The notes under the pieces were generated by a model. That model ran no database searches. It was not told the origin of the DNA and worked only from the letters and a program-made list of their open reading frames with translations. From Silene conica (lineage: Eukaryota; Streptophyta; Magnoliopsida; Caryophyllales; Caryophyllaceae), in the NCBI GenBank assembly GCA_029255685.2, contig CM055318.2:7569001-7633000 (forward strand): DNA of 64,000 nt. Reading direction: 5' to 3'. Below are positions 9,905 to 22,236 of the stretch, piece by piece (position 1 is the stretch's first letter; every line of letters begins with the position of its first letter). Position numbers and translations under genes: made by a program.

Positions 9905-11538
9905 TCCCTTTACTATAAAAGAGATAGAATTTAAAGAGTTTTTATTGGTTCCTTATTTTTAGGCTTGAAAAAACAATTATTTTTTCCCTAAAACCCACGT
10001 TCTCCTATGACATTTAATTCTTTGATTTTTTTTATTTTATTTATTTATTTTATTTTATTTCATTCTTCCCATAACACATATCCTAACCCCTATAATCATA
10101 CAATATACATTTCGTAAATATTATCAACACAATATAAACATACAAAAGAATTACAAATTGAATAATTACAAAGAAATAAAAAAACTACAAATTGAATATA
10201 ATTATAAAAATCAATAAAAACCTCATTCGTTTGTCGTTACTGATATTAAAAAAATAATGAGGTAGATTTGAAAGTATATATATATATATATATTCTCACG
10301 ACAAATTGTAAATCTAAAAAAATGCTTTTTTTTTCTTTTACAAAAACTAAATTAAAATACACGACAAAAATTTAACCATTTTACCTAACAATATTCATAA
10401 ATCTAGACATAATAAAAAATTATTTTAAGATCAAGTACGGTGGAATACTTTATAGATATTAACAAGAACTAGCTTAAAATTTGGGGAAAATTAAGTTAAA
10501 ATAGAGTGATGAAAAGAATAGATAATATAAACGCAAGTGATAATTAGAGTGAAAAAAAATGTTTTTCATCGAATCAATTGCCAAAGGTAGGTGAGTTTAG
10601 GAAACTGAGAGGCTGAGTGAAAAAGAATTTTGCCTCCTCGAGGGTTCGTCGTGGTTATTTATAAGATAGGTTAAATAAATAGAATGCATTAAGAGATTGT
10701 CGATTTTGATTGTTTGGCCTAAACTTTGATTATTCACTAATTAAGTGACGTAGCAAACTTAATGATCTCATTATTCTACATTAAAGATTTTGGATAAGAA
10801 CAGCCTCTTGACGAACACAATATTTTAATTAAAACGAGCGTATATGTCTTAAATTTAGGGCAAGTTAAGTAATTATTAGAATAAAATAAAAGTATAAGAC
10901 ATGTAAAAATGCAAATGTTTATCTTATATGGTCAAATGATATAATATTTGACACGCTTTAATGTTAAAATGAAGTACATCGGTATTAATGGAGACTAACT
11001 GATCGATGAATTATTAAGAGTAGTCAATTTTCTTCATACTCATTAGACCTTGAAAAATATTGCTAGCGAATAAATTAACTAGAAATTTACATAAATTAAC
11101 TTGAAAGCCCTTTTTTTGAAAACAAAAATTATCCAAATTGGGCTTTAAGTTCTCACACGTTCTCATTTAAGACCGTCTTACTTAAGATCTCTCATAAGTC
11201 ATATCTGAGTTAAATAAAGTTGAAAACTAATGAAATTTGTGAATATTTTGAATATCGTACGAAATAATTTAAAAAAACAACCTCTGCATTTTCGAGTATT
11301 GTTACCTTTCAGATTAGTTATACACTTTAACATACTCTGCATCGAATGATAATGATTAACAAGTTAAATTATATGTAAGTCAAATCTTCAATTATCGATT
11401 TATTTATATTTATATTACCACAACATTGACATTATCACTACATTGAACATTTAATCACACTAGTTTTATATGTTTATGTATTTAATGATAACGTATGTTA
11501 TTATGACCCGTGCATTCTTTGCACGGGTTTAAAACTAG
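9905..11538 (+). mobile_element. Non-autonomous Helitron (1.63 kb)
   Basis: The 5' terminus is TCCCTTTACTATAAAAG, preceded by A at 9904. The 3' end has the hairpin CCCGTGCATTCTTTGCACGGG at 11507-11527 (21 bases: arms CCCGTGCA / TGCACGGG variant) and terminates AAAACTAG at 11538, followed by T at 11539. TC start, stem-loop, CTRR end and A/T target are the Helitron signature. I see no RepHel coding. It contains a (TA)n run near 10278-10293. Its ends match the Helitron at 35340-38221. Confidence 0.85.
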
Positions 11539-11660
11539 TACATCTTATAGTATAAATTTAGAGTTTTATAACAAATAATTTGTGATTATATGTATATTTT
11601 ACGAGCTCTATTGAAATAATTTGAACGCATTTATTAAAAAAAGTTTAACTCAAAATATTA

Positions 11661-11929
11661 CTCCCTCATATTCTCAATAACTGTCTCATTGTCCATTTCC
11701 GGCTATTCATATTAATATTTCATTGTCTATTTTTCGTAAATTTTTACTTATTTTAATCATTACAATCCACAACACTACTTATTTTATTCATTTAAGCCAC
11801 AATAACAATCAATAATACATTCTATATCTTCAATCTTCCTATTCCACACAATACTTCTCATTATTTAACTAAATTTCTTAATTTTTGTGCCATTGTTGAA
11901 ATGAGACAGTTATCCGGAACATGAGGGAG
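11661..11929. mobile_element. Stowaway-like MITE (0.27 kb)
   Basis: Terminal inverted repeats are CTCCCTCAT...AACTGTCTCATT and AATGAGACAGTTATCCGG...ATGAGGGAG. The flank is TA on the left and TT on the right, so the TA duplication has one change. It lies within a diverged copy of the AT-rich dispersed repeat also seen at 14175-14530. Confidence 0.8.
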
Positions 11930-12170
11930 TTAAAATGTAAGTATATTGAATCTCAAAAATATTACATATAAACTCAATAAAATTTTAATTGTAACACCTA
12001 AAAAGTTAAAATGTGAGAGAATTTTTTTAAAAGTTTTAAAAATTGCATAAAACTCAATTAAATGATATTAAATGTATGATACTCATTTAATCATATACAA
12101 TTTTTTTTTCAAATAAGTGCACTAAGTCATGGGTCAGAAGCGAATCCCCAAAGTCTTAAGACTTCTGTAA

Positions 12171-12537
12171 GGGTAACATTATTCGTAAGACTCCCCAAAG
12201 TCTTAAGACTCTGCCACATCAAATTTCCACTAATTTTTATTATTTTTTTATTGTTCAGACTCACCCAAAACTTTAAACATTATCCGTCAGACTCACCTCA
12301 GACTCTACTTTTCCATTTTACTTTTTCTTTTTACATACTTATTAAAATACTTTTAGTGGGGTCAAGACCCACCAAAGTCTTAAGGAGAGTCTTGGATTTT
12401 CAAGACTCGACTTAAGACTTTCCTCAAGACTCGGGTAGATTATTGGTAAAATTGAGGGAGTCTTGTCTTAAGACTTAAGAAAGTCTTGTCTTAAGACTTA
12501 AGAAAGTCTTGTCTTAAGACCCCCAATAATGTTACCC
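12171..12537. mobile_element. Tourist-like MITE (367 bp) rich in GTCTTAAGAC
   Basis: Ends are GGGTAACATTATT and AATAATGTTACCC with TAA on both sides (12168-12170, 12538-12540), a PIF/Harbinger-type 3-bp duplication. The interior is packed with the palindrome GTCTTAAGAC, including three near-tandem 24-bp units between about 12452 and 12520. Confidence 0.85.
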
Positions 12538-12553
12538 TAACCTTATTCATGAA

Positions 12554-12739
12554 CACAAATTTTCATTTGTGACGGACATATCCGTCGCAACACATGAGAC
12601 GGGGTCAAGTATTAACCATTTTGATAGGAAAAGACAAGACATTTGAGATTTTCAATATTTTGTTTTATATACACAAGTGAGAGAATTTGATCCGTTACAA
12701 ATTTACGACGGATAAATCCGTCGTAAGAGTGACTTGCTG
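12554..12739. mobile_element. Mutator-type MITE (186 bp)
   Basis: It begins CACAAATTTTCATTTGTGAC and ends GTAAGAGTGACTTGCTG. Flanks are ATTCATGAA (12545-12553) and ATTTATGAA (12740-12748), an 8-of-9 match. Its right target duplicate overlaps the left flank of the next element, so the two inserted side by side. Confidence 0.78.
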
Positions 12740-12752
12740 ATTTATGAAATTC

Positions 12753-13150
12753 CCACAAATTCTCATTTATGACGGGTATATCCGTCTCAAGTTTGCGACG
12801 GGTTAAATAATACTCACATAGACAGATAAGACAAAAGCTAAATACCTAGGGAATATACTGGGTTTTGTCTTATTTACCAATATGGATAATATACTAATAT
12901 TTGACCCGTTACAAACTTCACAAAATCTCATTGTAGACGGGAGATATCCGTCACTTCGGAATGACGGATACCATTTTGTCTCACAAAATGCCCATTTAGA
13001 GAAGAGAGGGAAGCACATGAGGGGTGCTCCACCTTGTCCCCCTTATTCGTTTTGTGAGTGTCATTATCCGTCCCTCTACCCGACCCGTCACAAACAAGAC
13101 CAACTGTACAAACTTATAACTTATATACCCGTCACAAAAGAGACTTGCTG
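12753..13150. mobile_element. Mutator-type MITE split by a second MITE
   Basis: It starts (C)CACAAATTCTCATTTATGAC, ends AAAAGAGACTTGCTG, with flanks ATGAAATTC (12744-12752) and ATAAAATTC (13151-13159). It is interrupted by the 188-bp element at 12919-13106 plus its 9-bp duplicate. Without the insert it is about 0.2 kb, the family's usual size. Confidence 0.78.
12919..13106. mobile_element. Mutator-type MITE (188 bp), copy B, nested
   Basis: It begins CACAAAATCTCATTG and ends CAAGACCAACTG, flanked by perfect 9-bp repeats TACAAACTT at 12910-12918 and 13107-13115. It is the reverse complement of 9534-9720. The insertion lies inside another MITE, so it is the younger of the two. Confidence 0.92.
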
Positions 13151-13159
13151 ATAAAATTC

Positions 13160-15490
13160 GCTAATTAAAGTTGATCGGCAGTCCGGCATGTAATGATTGT
13201 CCTCCAACATAAAACGGAAGTAGTTCACTCTAAACGTGAGTGCATGATTTATTTCTTGGTTTAGCTATGATGTGCAAGCATGATCTTCTCTGAGTCTATC
13301 CTAATCAAATACGGAGCACTACACTTTTTCTAGACGCAAATTCTTAAAACGGGTTAAGTATTATTCATGTGAATAAATAAGACAAAAGTAGAGTGTATTG
13401 GGACTTGAGAGTTGAGAGTGACAAAGTGCTCTGTCTTATTTACCTACCTAAGTGGTATTTGATCCGTCGTAAACTTGTGACAGATAAACATGTTGCAGGT
13501 AAGATTTACCATTTTAATTGAATTTTTAAATTTTTTATTTAAATTTACCTTACAACATTACTCGTTTTCACACCGAAAAATTTCACCTAAATTATAAATT
13601 AGGGTTCCACCATAATTGTCTAATAGCTTGATAATTGACGAAATAATACTTGAAAATTAAAGAAAATGTCACATATATATCTACTTCTTTGTTTAAAACC
13701 ACTAATTCAATGATTTTTGACTATAATTACATAACTGGCTAAATGTTTTAAGAAATTTGAAAAAAAAATTAGGCAACTCGCTAATCTATTTAGCAGTTTT
13801 AGGCAAAATTGTTTATCCGTTCCGGTCGTTTATGACAGGTGACACTTTTAATATCGTTCTTTTAAAGTGAAGTCATTAAGTCATTAACCACTAACACTAT
13901 GGGTGAAATTGCAAAAAAAAAAACTGTGAACGTAAAGCCTCCTAATTACTGATTACGGCTTTTTTGTTCTATATATTTAGCTACGATTTCACCGCGAAGA
14001 CGCTAAATAATTCAACGAAACTACCCTTAACAGTAGTTAACAACAACAACAACACAGAGCCTTAATCCAAAAATGTTTTAGGGTCGGGCTGACATGAATC
14101 ATCATTCACTCAAAATCTATTTTACATGAGTTTGTTTGGATAATTAATTATAAAAAGTACTCGTTTTATTGCAGTAAGTGGATGGTACCTCCGATGTATT
14201 ATCTCCAATTTTATAGTTTTTGAGCATTTTAGTAAAGTTTTTGAGCTTTGTTTTAGAAATTATGAGTTTTTCTATCAAGTTTTTGAGTCTATTTATTTAA
14301 ATATTAAATTCTAAAAAATCACAATAAAACTCAAAAATATTACATATATAAGTTTAGTTTAATACGAGTGATGACGCAAAAAACTAAAATCTAATTTATA
14401 AACTTTAATATGTTCAAAAAAAATACACATTTGCTCAAAAACAAATAAAGTTCGAGCTAATAAGCTCAAAAAAATACATATATGCTCAAAAAATTAAAAA
14501 ATTAGAGGTATTACATGATTTACATCCGATTTTTTTTTTTTTTTTTTTCCTCATTTTATTGGCCTTCCTTTCAATTTAGATCAAGATCTTTGTCTTTGAC
14601 TTGAGTTTAATTTAACCCGATTTTAATTAAGCAGAGTACACGAAAATCAATAAAATACTCGGTACACAATTTCCAAGAAACACCCATTAATGAGTTACCC
14701 AAACCCATTAGTAAAAGTTAAACTTAAACAAAAGAGAGCAATAATGAAACTACTGACAATGGTAATGAATCTAACCCCAATAACCATAACTCCATAATCA
14801 CAATCATAATACTCTTTCAACTTTTGCCGCCTATTGACGTACGCTAATTACAACTAGCCGTTTTGACTCAGTTCTGTATTTTAAACTCCTATTTACACAC
14901 CTTACGACTAATTCTTCCTCTTCCTTGATTTTGATTTTTGGTTGGGGTGAGTCATGAGTGCTAAGAGTTTTTATGTCTTAAACAAGCGTTTAAAAATTTG
15001 AAACTCACTCTTACGGGAAAAAACCAAACTTAAAAGTGTTTTATCCATTAAATTGCGTTCAATACCTTGAGATAAATTGTCCCAGTTATCGGTAGGACGG
15101 TAGCTAATACTCCTCTTCAACAAAATAAATAAAAAAACACAAATTGCATTGAAGATCAGACAGACAGACACTATCCGTTACAAGCTGAAAATTGATAGCG
15201 TCCCTCTCACAAAATGTAGGTAAAATGATTTATAAAATGCTCTACCTAACCCCACCTGTTATACCACTTACCTTGTCGTGAAGGATACTACCTGTCTTCA
15301 ACTTGTAAAGGATACAAGAGTCTTTTGATAAAAAACAGTTTTCTCCGTATAAATATCCTCTCTCGTAATATCAAACCTTCCTCCTATCTCCCCGCCATTT
15401 CCCTCTCTTTCCATTTCCATAAATATTTCCTTCCTTTTCTATTTTCTTCAACAAAATCTCCCATTTTTTCAAATAATAAATACTCGCTTA
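13160..15490. other. Intergenic, decayed repeats only
   Basis: No gene is seen. A worn MITE of the same general type lies at about 13335-13500 (gcaaattcttaaaacgggtt ... gatccgtcgtaaacttgtga). Another worn one lies at about 15155-15310 (cactatccgttacaagctga ... cttgtcgtgaaggatac). A dispersed AT-rich repeat lies at 14175-14530. The stretch just before the gene at 15669 is likely promoter and 5' UTR. Confidence 0.5.
14175..14530 (+). repeat. Dispersed AT-rich repeat, copy 1
   Basis: This carries phrases such as TCACAATAAAACTCAAAAAT, GCTCAAAAACAAATAAAGTT and AAAAAATACATATATGCTC. They recur at 44090-44440 (same orientation) and, more diverged, at 21714-21980 (opposite). It ends next to a T-run. 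There is no coding capacity and I cannot assign a family. Confidence 0.7.
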
Positions 15491-15620
15491 AAACGGTTTT
15501 AGTCTAGTGGTTAAGAAAAAACTAAAGACGTATACTCGACAATAGGTCCCAGACTCGAATCTCAGCCTCGACACACAAAAACATTTGTATTAGTATAAAG
15601 CCGCTAGTTATCAATCCTGT
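15490..15620 (+). mobile_element. tRNA-derived SINE-like fragment upstream of the glutaredoxin gene
   Basis: A polymerase III A-box-like TAGTCTAGTGGTTAAG and a B-box-like GACTCGAATCTC are spaced as in plant SINEs. The A-rich insert between them breaks any tRNA cloverleaf. It lies about 50-180 bp before the ATG at 15669, so it probably contributes to the promoter or leader. I cannot define its ends. Confidence 0.5.
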
Positions 15621-15668
15621 TTTGATTATAAATCATAAATTATTGTTTTTAATTTAGGTTAGAAGAAA

Positions 15669-18600
15669 ATGGGCCAGGAAATCGAATTCGAGTCGAAACC
15701 GAGCTCAAAACCGTCGGGAAAAACAGAGGAATCGCCGGTGAAGGTGGTTGAATTCCCTGACGAGAGATTACCGAAGCCGGAACCGCCGCCGGGGATCAAC
15801 GCTGATGTCGTAAAGTTACCGCCGTCGGAGAAGGAGAAGGATACGGTGACGGAGAAAGGTTTTCCGGCGATCGGAAAATATTTCAGGACGGTGTTATCGA
15901 GGAGGAAGTCAGGAGATGGTGATTGTGACGGTGGTAGCAATGGCGGCGGTGTGACGGAGTTTAATATGTCGGGTGTGACGGTGGTGGTGCGTCGGAAGGA
16001 GGAGATAGAAGGAAATGAGAGTTTTGAGGGTTTGGGATTGCTTAAAGGACGTGTTACCATTTACTCGAGATCTAATTGCAGGTAAATACTGTACTTTTTT
16101 TTGCAAGGAGGTAAATACTGTACTTATTATTGTGTTTTACATTTTTACTTATTTACCGTTGTTCTCGAGATATTAGCGCGGAATTTCATATATTATACTA
16201 CGATTAATTATTATCGTTACTCGTGAGATTAACCCATTGGAATTAATCTTTATAGTAACTCGGAAAAATTATTATCTCTAGGTTGTAATTTGTACGAGTT
16301 AGTAATTTAACTAGATACTGTAGTACTTTATTGATTAATAATGTACTTGGAGTAATTTTTTATTTGTGAAGAAAAATAATTTCGATTTTTATATCTAAAT
16401 TAACATTTTAAGAAAAAAATCGCCTCATAAATGGAGGATCACGTTGTTTAGATGAGTGGTAATTCATGATATTGTATTTATTGCCTTCTATTGTCAATCG
16501 TCTTTTGAAAGTGATTTTTCGGATATTCTAGAGTTGTAATGGTTGAAGAATTCAAATAATTTGAAATTTTAAACTACTACGTAATTGTTTTCGTAATTTT
16601 TGTAAAGAGACGCGAAAGAGACTTTTCCCATTATCGGGGTTTAGACATTTATTCACTTTGTGAATAAAGATATGAGTACATTTAAGAAATTAATTATGAA
16701 GTGGCTTTTTGCGCCTTTGATAAATAGAAATCGTGATAAAACATGTTAATTGCAACATTAACCAGAAAAATCCCGCGTCATTTGTATTATGTTAATATGA
16801 ATTATCATTTGAAATCGTCAACAGATAGTAAATTTGACATTGAGTAGTATCAATTGCATATGATGTGATATGATTTTGTTCCTGAAGATTTTAAAATTTG
16901 GTTGTCATACTACTTCTACAGGGACTGTGGGGCAGTAAGAAAAATTTTAAGAGAAAATGGACTTAAGTTCACGGAAATCAACTTGGACGTGTACCCGGGC
17001 AGGGAAAATGAGTTAGTAGACCGGACTGGTGGGTCGACCGTGCCACAAATCTTTTTCAATGAGAAGCTAATTGGTGGTTTAGTGGCATTAAACTCATTGA
17101 GGAACAGTGGTCTGCTGGACCGGACTGTGAAAGATTTACTAGGACGCAAGTGTCCGGATGATGCACCTGGACCTCCGGTTTATGGGTTTGATGAACCGGA
17201 GGAGGAACGGATGGATGAGATGGCCGGAGTGGTAAAGATCCTACGACTGAGATTACCTATCCAAGACCGGTTGGTCAGGATGAGGATTATTAAGAATTGT
17301 TTTACTGGTAAAGAGTTGGTGGACGTCCTCGTACATCACTTGGGATGTCCTCGTAACGAGGTGTGTACCCCTTGACTGCTTTTATGAGTTTTTTGGGCAC
17401 GTTTGGTGTCACTTGATTAGTATATATGAGAGTCATATTGATTAAAATTAGAATCGGGTTTTGGTTGGTCTGTTAATGTCGTTGTTTATCAATTTATGTT
17501 ATACATAGTAACCTGAAGTTTTCACACCTAAATACGAGTAAATCCTTATTTCCTGGACGGACCTTAGGATATAGTAAGAATATAGATATCGTATGCTGAA
17601 GATTTGAAATGATACGGAGTATTATGTTCATTAATGTACACGAATTTAAGCATTTCCGGTCGCTTGGTTAAGTTATCTGGTAAGTGGGAACTGAGAAGAA
17701 GTCTAGTTTGGGTTGGTATAACTCCTTCATAGCATATCCTATATTAATTTATTTGGACTTTGGAATATGTCATCAAATGCTGCACCACCACCAGAGTAAT
17801 GTTAAGAAACCATTTGTTTACATTTGGAGTTGACCTTGACTGAGGTTGAAGTTTTTCCAGTTTGATAAGAATTCCAGTGTTTGATGGTGATATCATTTGA
17901 CTTCATCCATTGTTTGGATATGCGCCATTAATTGAGGCTTGATTAGTGCCTAGATTCTGGATTATGATATAATTTAATGACGACAGACGACTTAGTAATT
18001 GAATACTTTGAAATTTCTTCTGCGTTTTTCAGAAGTTGTAGGCTCGTTGTAACTGAATACTTTGAAACTTCTTCGCGATGATGACTTTGGCCTGCGGTTT
18101 AGTGTTAAATTTTCCTTGTTATAATGATATTGTCCCTACATAATACTGATGGTTTTACTTTTACCTGGGGTGCAAGGAGATAGGAGGATCATTACCTGAT
18201 AAATATTGAGTTGTGATATGATTTGAGTGAATTAAATGAGTGCTTCCGGCTGTATTTCGTATCTGCTAATATCAGTAAACTGCAGTTTCTTGTTTGATAG
18301 TTCATGTACTAAGAATTCCGTTTTTTAGCGTGCTTGTTGGGATGCTAGTTACCGTAAACAATGGAGTAGTTTTTTTTTCTTCTGGTTAATTATGACTTTA
18401 GCACTGAATATAATGGACCTCTGATACTACTGTTATTGCAGGCAATTGAGGTTGGAAAGGAAATTGTAAGGAAGCATTTCATTCACCATGTTTTCGGGTA
18501 AACAATCTAAGAAACTAGCACAATGTGGCGAATCTACTTTCTAATATCTTGTCCATAATTACTATTTACCATAACTTCATATATGTTACGTTTTCACAGA

Positions 18601-20566
18601 GGAACAAATTTTGAGGACGGAACTGAACTCTATCGGTTCCTTGAGCATGAACAGTTTATCTCTAAATGCTTCAATTTCCGAGGATCCACAGATGATAGGG
18701 AGCCTGAATCTCCTGTTGTAATTGGGCAAAGACTGATGAAGATCATGTCAGCAATACTCGAGTCCTATGCTTCCGAAGATAGGCTTCATGTTGACTATTT
18801 GGCTATCAGCAATAGTGAAGAATTGAGGAGGTACCATAGAAATACCTCTTTTCATTAGATCTCCCCCTTTTATCTTAATATATCCTAGATTAGATATGAC
18901 CATGTTTGCAGCAAACTATCTAAAAAAAGTAAATTCTAGGTCAGTTCGCAATTGAATAGAAATACAAATCTCCAATTGCCAGGTTCGACTATAACAATGC
19001 ACGACATTTATGCAGTAAACCAATATGCTTGCATGTCGTGCCTTTGTTACTATGCTCAAGAACTTGTATGTGGTCTTACATGTGAGACCAACCCATTAAT
19101 CATATATGTTGGGTTTGTCTCACATATATTCTTCGATACTGCACTTTGACTATGTATTGTATTTGACACTACACTCCTTCGACACTTATGCCAAGAACGA
19201 ATTCACTTTTGCAAATTACAGTCACCGACACTGACACGCACCAGCATGTCTGAGAAAAGTAGGCACTTTTCCAAGCTGCAAAGTATAATAAAATGCTCTT
19301 TCTCTATGTTGGTTTAAATGGCAGATATCTGAATCTTGTTGAGGGTCTTCAGAGAGTGGATCTATTATTGCTGTCGCCCGATGAGAAGCTGGCATTCTTT
19401 CTAAATCTATACAACGCGATGGTCATACATGCTGTAATTAGGAAAGGATATCCAGTTGGGATGATGGACAGGAAATCCTTTGTGACCGAGTTTCAGTACT
19501 TAGTAGGAGGCAATTCATACTCTCTCAATGCCATTAAGAATGGCATTCTAAGAAACAACAGGAGGGCTCCCTATGCTTTGGTAAAACCTTTTAGTGCAGG
19601 AGATAGCCGTCTTCAGGTACAACTATCGTACTACTTACTACACTGAAGTACTAAACGTTTAACATTGATATATTTCCATCGAGTGCTCCTGCAGTCCTGC
19701 TTATGGCGAGTTAAGGAGTTAAAATGTTAAATGCATCCAACCTTGCCTCATAATGAAAAACACATCAACAATCTTACTAGTACCTAAAATTATACTCCGT
19801 AGTTCTGAAAATTCAAGATGTGTGTGTGTTTTAAACGAACTATCAATCTTCTGACTTTCTTTTTGCATTTCCTATATGTGATCAGATGGCTTTACCTACA
19901 GTCAATCCGTTGATTCATTTCGCTCTGTGTGATGGTACTAAGTCAAGCCCTTCCGTGAGATTCTTTACACTCCAAAACGTGCAAGCTGAACTAAAAAGCG
20001 CAACTATGGAGTTCTTCAAGAACAACACAGTGGAAGTGGACTTGATGAAAAGAACTGTCAATCTCCCCTGCATCCTCAAATGGTAAATCAGAACACCCTG
20101 TGTTTGCTTTTATATTGTAAATTTTCTACAAGAACAGATCTTTAAACACTTAGGCTCAGACATTGTCGACAGCAGTAAGTCTCCCTTGTGACGGGTCAAA
20201 TACTATCCATATGGTGAATAAGACAAAACTGTTTCCTACTCTCTAGGCCATTTGCTTTTGTCTTATCTACCCCACATGAGTATTACTTGACCCGTCGCAA
20301 TCTTACAACGGATATGCCTGTCACAAATGAGAATTTGTGTGTCGACAAATCTGTTGCGACATTCTTTGGATGCAGAAAAGTTCTAACTAAATGCACACAA
20401 AATATTGTGCAGGTACAAAGCTGATTTTGGGAATGAAAAGGAATTTACCAAGTGGATTCTGAATTACTTGGATGCAGATATAACTGGTCTTCTGACTCAT
20501 TTATTAAGTGATGGTGACTTTGTTAGCATTTTATACCAAAATTATGATTGGTCTATAAATTCATAG
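15669..20566 (+). CDS. Glutaredoxin-DEP-DUF547 protein, seven exons
   Basis: Exons are 15669-16081, 16922-17360, 18442-18497, 18600-18830, 19325-19616, 19886-20082 and 20413-20566. All introns are GT-AG and the total is 1782 nt (593 residues). A Pro/Glu-rich N-terminus leads to a glutaredoxin fold with the redox pair C137-R-D-C140 in IYSRSNCRDC, then TVPQIFF and a Gly-Gly turn. A DEP domain follows (about 247-320: IKNCFTGKELVDVL, EDGTELYRF), then DUF547 (about 395-525: LAFFLNLYNAMVIHA, LIHFALCDG). This matches the Arabidopsis At4g08550-type architecture. DEP domains usually bind membranes or G-protein partners; the redox role and substrate are unproven. Intron 1 splits the codon between the two active-site Cys. 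Intron 6 holds a MITE (20172-20339). The start is the only Met giving the full acidic N-terminus. Confidence 0.93.
20172..20339. mobile_element. Mutator-type MITE inside intron 6 of the glutaredoxin gene
   Basis: It begins GCAGTAAGTCTCCCTTGTGAC and ends AAATGAGAATTTGTG, flanked by TGTCGACA at 20164-20171 and 20340-20347 (8 perfect bases). The ATAAGACAAAA / TTTTGTCTTAT inner inverted repeat is shared with the element at 12753-13150. It leaves the splice sites at 20083 and 20412 untouched. Confidence 0.82.
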
Positions 20567-22236
20567 GTGATACGATACCGTGTGTCTTGATTGTCTCCGG
20601 ATGTTGTTCAAGTCATCAAATGAGAGAGTAGTAGTGAAACTCGAACATTATTATATACTCATAGTTTACATGTGTTGGATCTATACCAAGAGATTTTGTA
20701 CATAGTATCAACAACTTCTATGCTTATCTTCTGATAGTTGAAGGGGATGATGCATCATTTGAAGCAACCCCAATAGTTTACAGATACTAATATACAGTAT
20801 ACTTGTTTGTGTTGGGATTTTCATTGGTGTATTAATCGTTATTGTTAAACTGTGTCGATTTCTTTTGGTCTTTTTCAAGTACAAATATGTGAATTTTATT
20901 CATCACAAATTCTAATATGAGATTTAAAGAGACCTTATTAAGCTATTTTTCCTTGACCCATAACAATTCACACTCTAGATAAATAGATAGCCGGTGGGTT
21001 ATGAACTATACTATGAGCTGGTCAATTACCATCTCGATTAACAAAAAAATCAATGAAAGTTTATCAAAAATGTTTGCCTAGCTCTAAAATTTTGTAGTGT
21101 TAACCGATAACTTTACAATTCGTACCTGAATAATACGTTTGCTTCAATCTATGACCAAATGTTTTAGATCCGATATTGATCCAAAAAGTTTATTTTTCCA
21201 AGTTTAGTCTATCTCAAGAGTTAAGACTATCGTTTCATTTTAGGTACCCAACTTACACTACTAATGTAATAAAACATTATCATAGTATTTCAGTCTTGCT
21301 AGTTGCTATCCCATCTTTTTTAATTTATGTGATCAACAATACGTATTAGTTTTATTCCTAAAAGTCTTAATAAACTGGCTCACAATCTTGCAAAGACTAT
21401 TGTCTATTTTTTTAGTCTTACACTTAGTGGTTGTGTCATGTGTTGATGACTTGACGTTCAATGAGTGGGTGATGCCTATCGATCTCCATGAAATCACGAG
21501 TTAACGCCACTCTCTAACGACTAATCAGCCACCACCGATAATTCTTTCACAATTCCCTAAACCCACAACCCATACATTTATTTGTTAAAATTTTGAGAGA
21601 CAAACGACCTAAAAAAATCGCCGGTCTCTTTAAATATTGTATTAAAGAAAAAATATCCATTGCACCAGCACCATGCGTTCATGAGAAAAAGGAACCTACA
21701 TCCTAGGTATTACCCCAGATTTTTTTTTTTGCTTTTGAGCATATGAGTATATTTTTTTAGCTTATTACCTCAAATTTTATTTAATTTTGAGCATATATCT
21801 ATTTTTTCTGAGCTTATTAGAACTTATAAGTTAAAATTTATTTATTTTTCCATCAAAACAAAAATTTAACTAAGTTTATATTTAAATTTTTTGAATTTCA
21901 TTGTAATTTTTTAAACTTAATATTTTAATAAAACTCGAAAATTTTATAATAATATTCATAAATTTTAAAATACAAGTCGAAGACATGAGTACGATTCCTC
22001 CTGCTGTGCGTCCATGCCCTCACAGTCCCACAGTCCCAACTCCCACACCCACACAAATTTGTGTCGTTTTTGTTTCGAAAACAAAAAATCAATAAAAATT
22101 GTCTCATTTTTCCTCCCACACCGCATCCCGCCTGCCTTCCTTCTTTCCCCTGCTTTTCCGTCTCTTTATCTCTTCCAATTTCAAATAAAATCCCCAATTT
22201 TCTCAATTAAAAATCCCTAATTTCCCATAATTTCAC
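20567..22236. other. Intergenic between glutaredoxin and polygalacturonase genes
   Basis: No gene is seen. It contains the 3' region of the glutaredoxin gene, then AT-rich sequence and a minus-oriented copy of the dispersed AT-rich repeat (about 21714-21980). The last 200 bp, from about 22040, is pyrimidine-rich (tcctcccacaccgc, ttccttctttcccc) and looks like the leader of the gene at 22237. Confidence 0.5.

Noticed and set aside
15505-15570. tRNA gene
   Set aside because: A- and B-like boxes are present, but the sequence between and around them cannot form a cloverleaf; it is better read as a SINE fragment.
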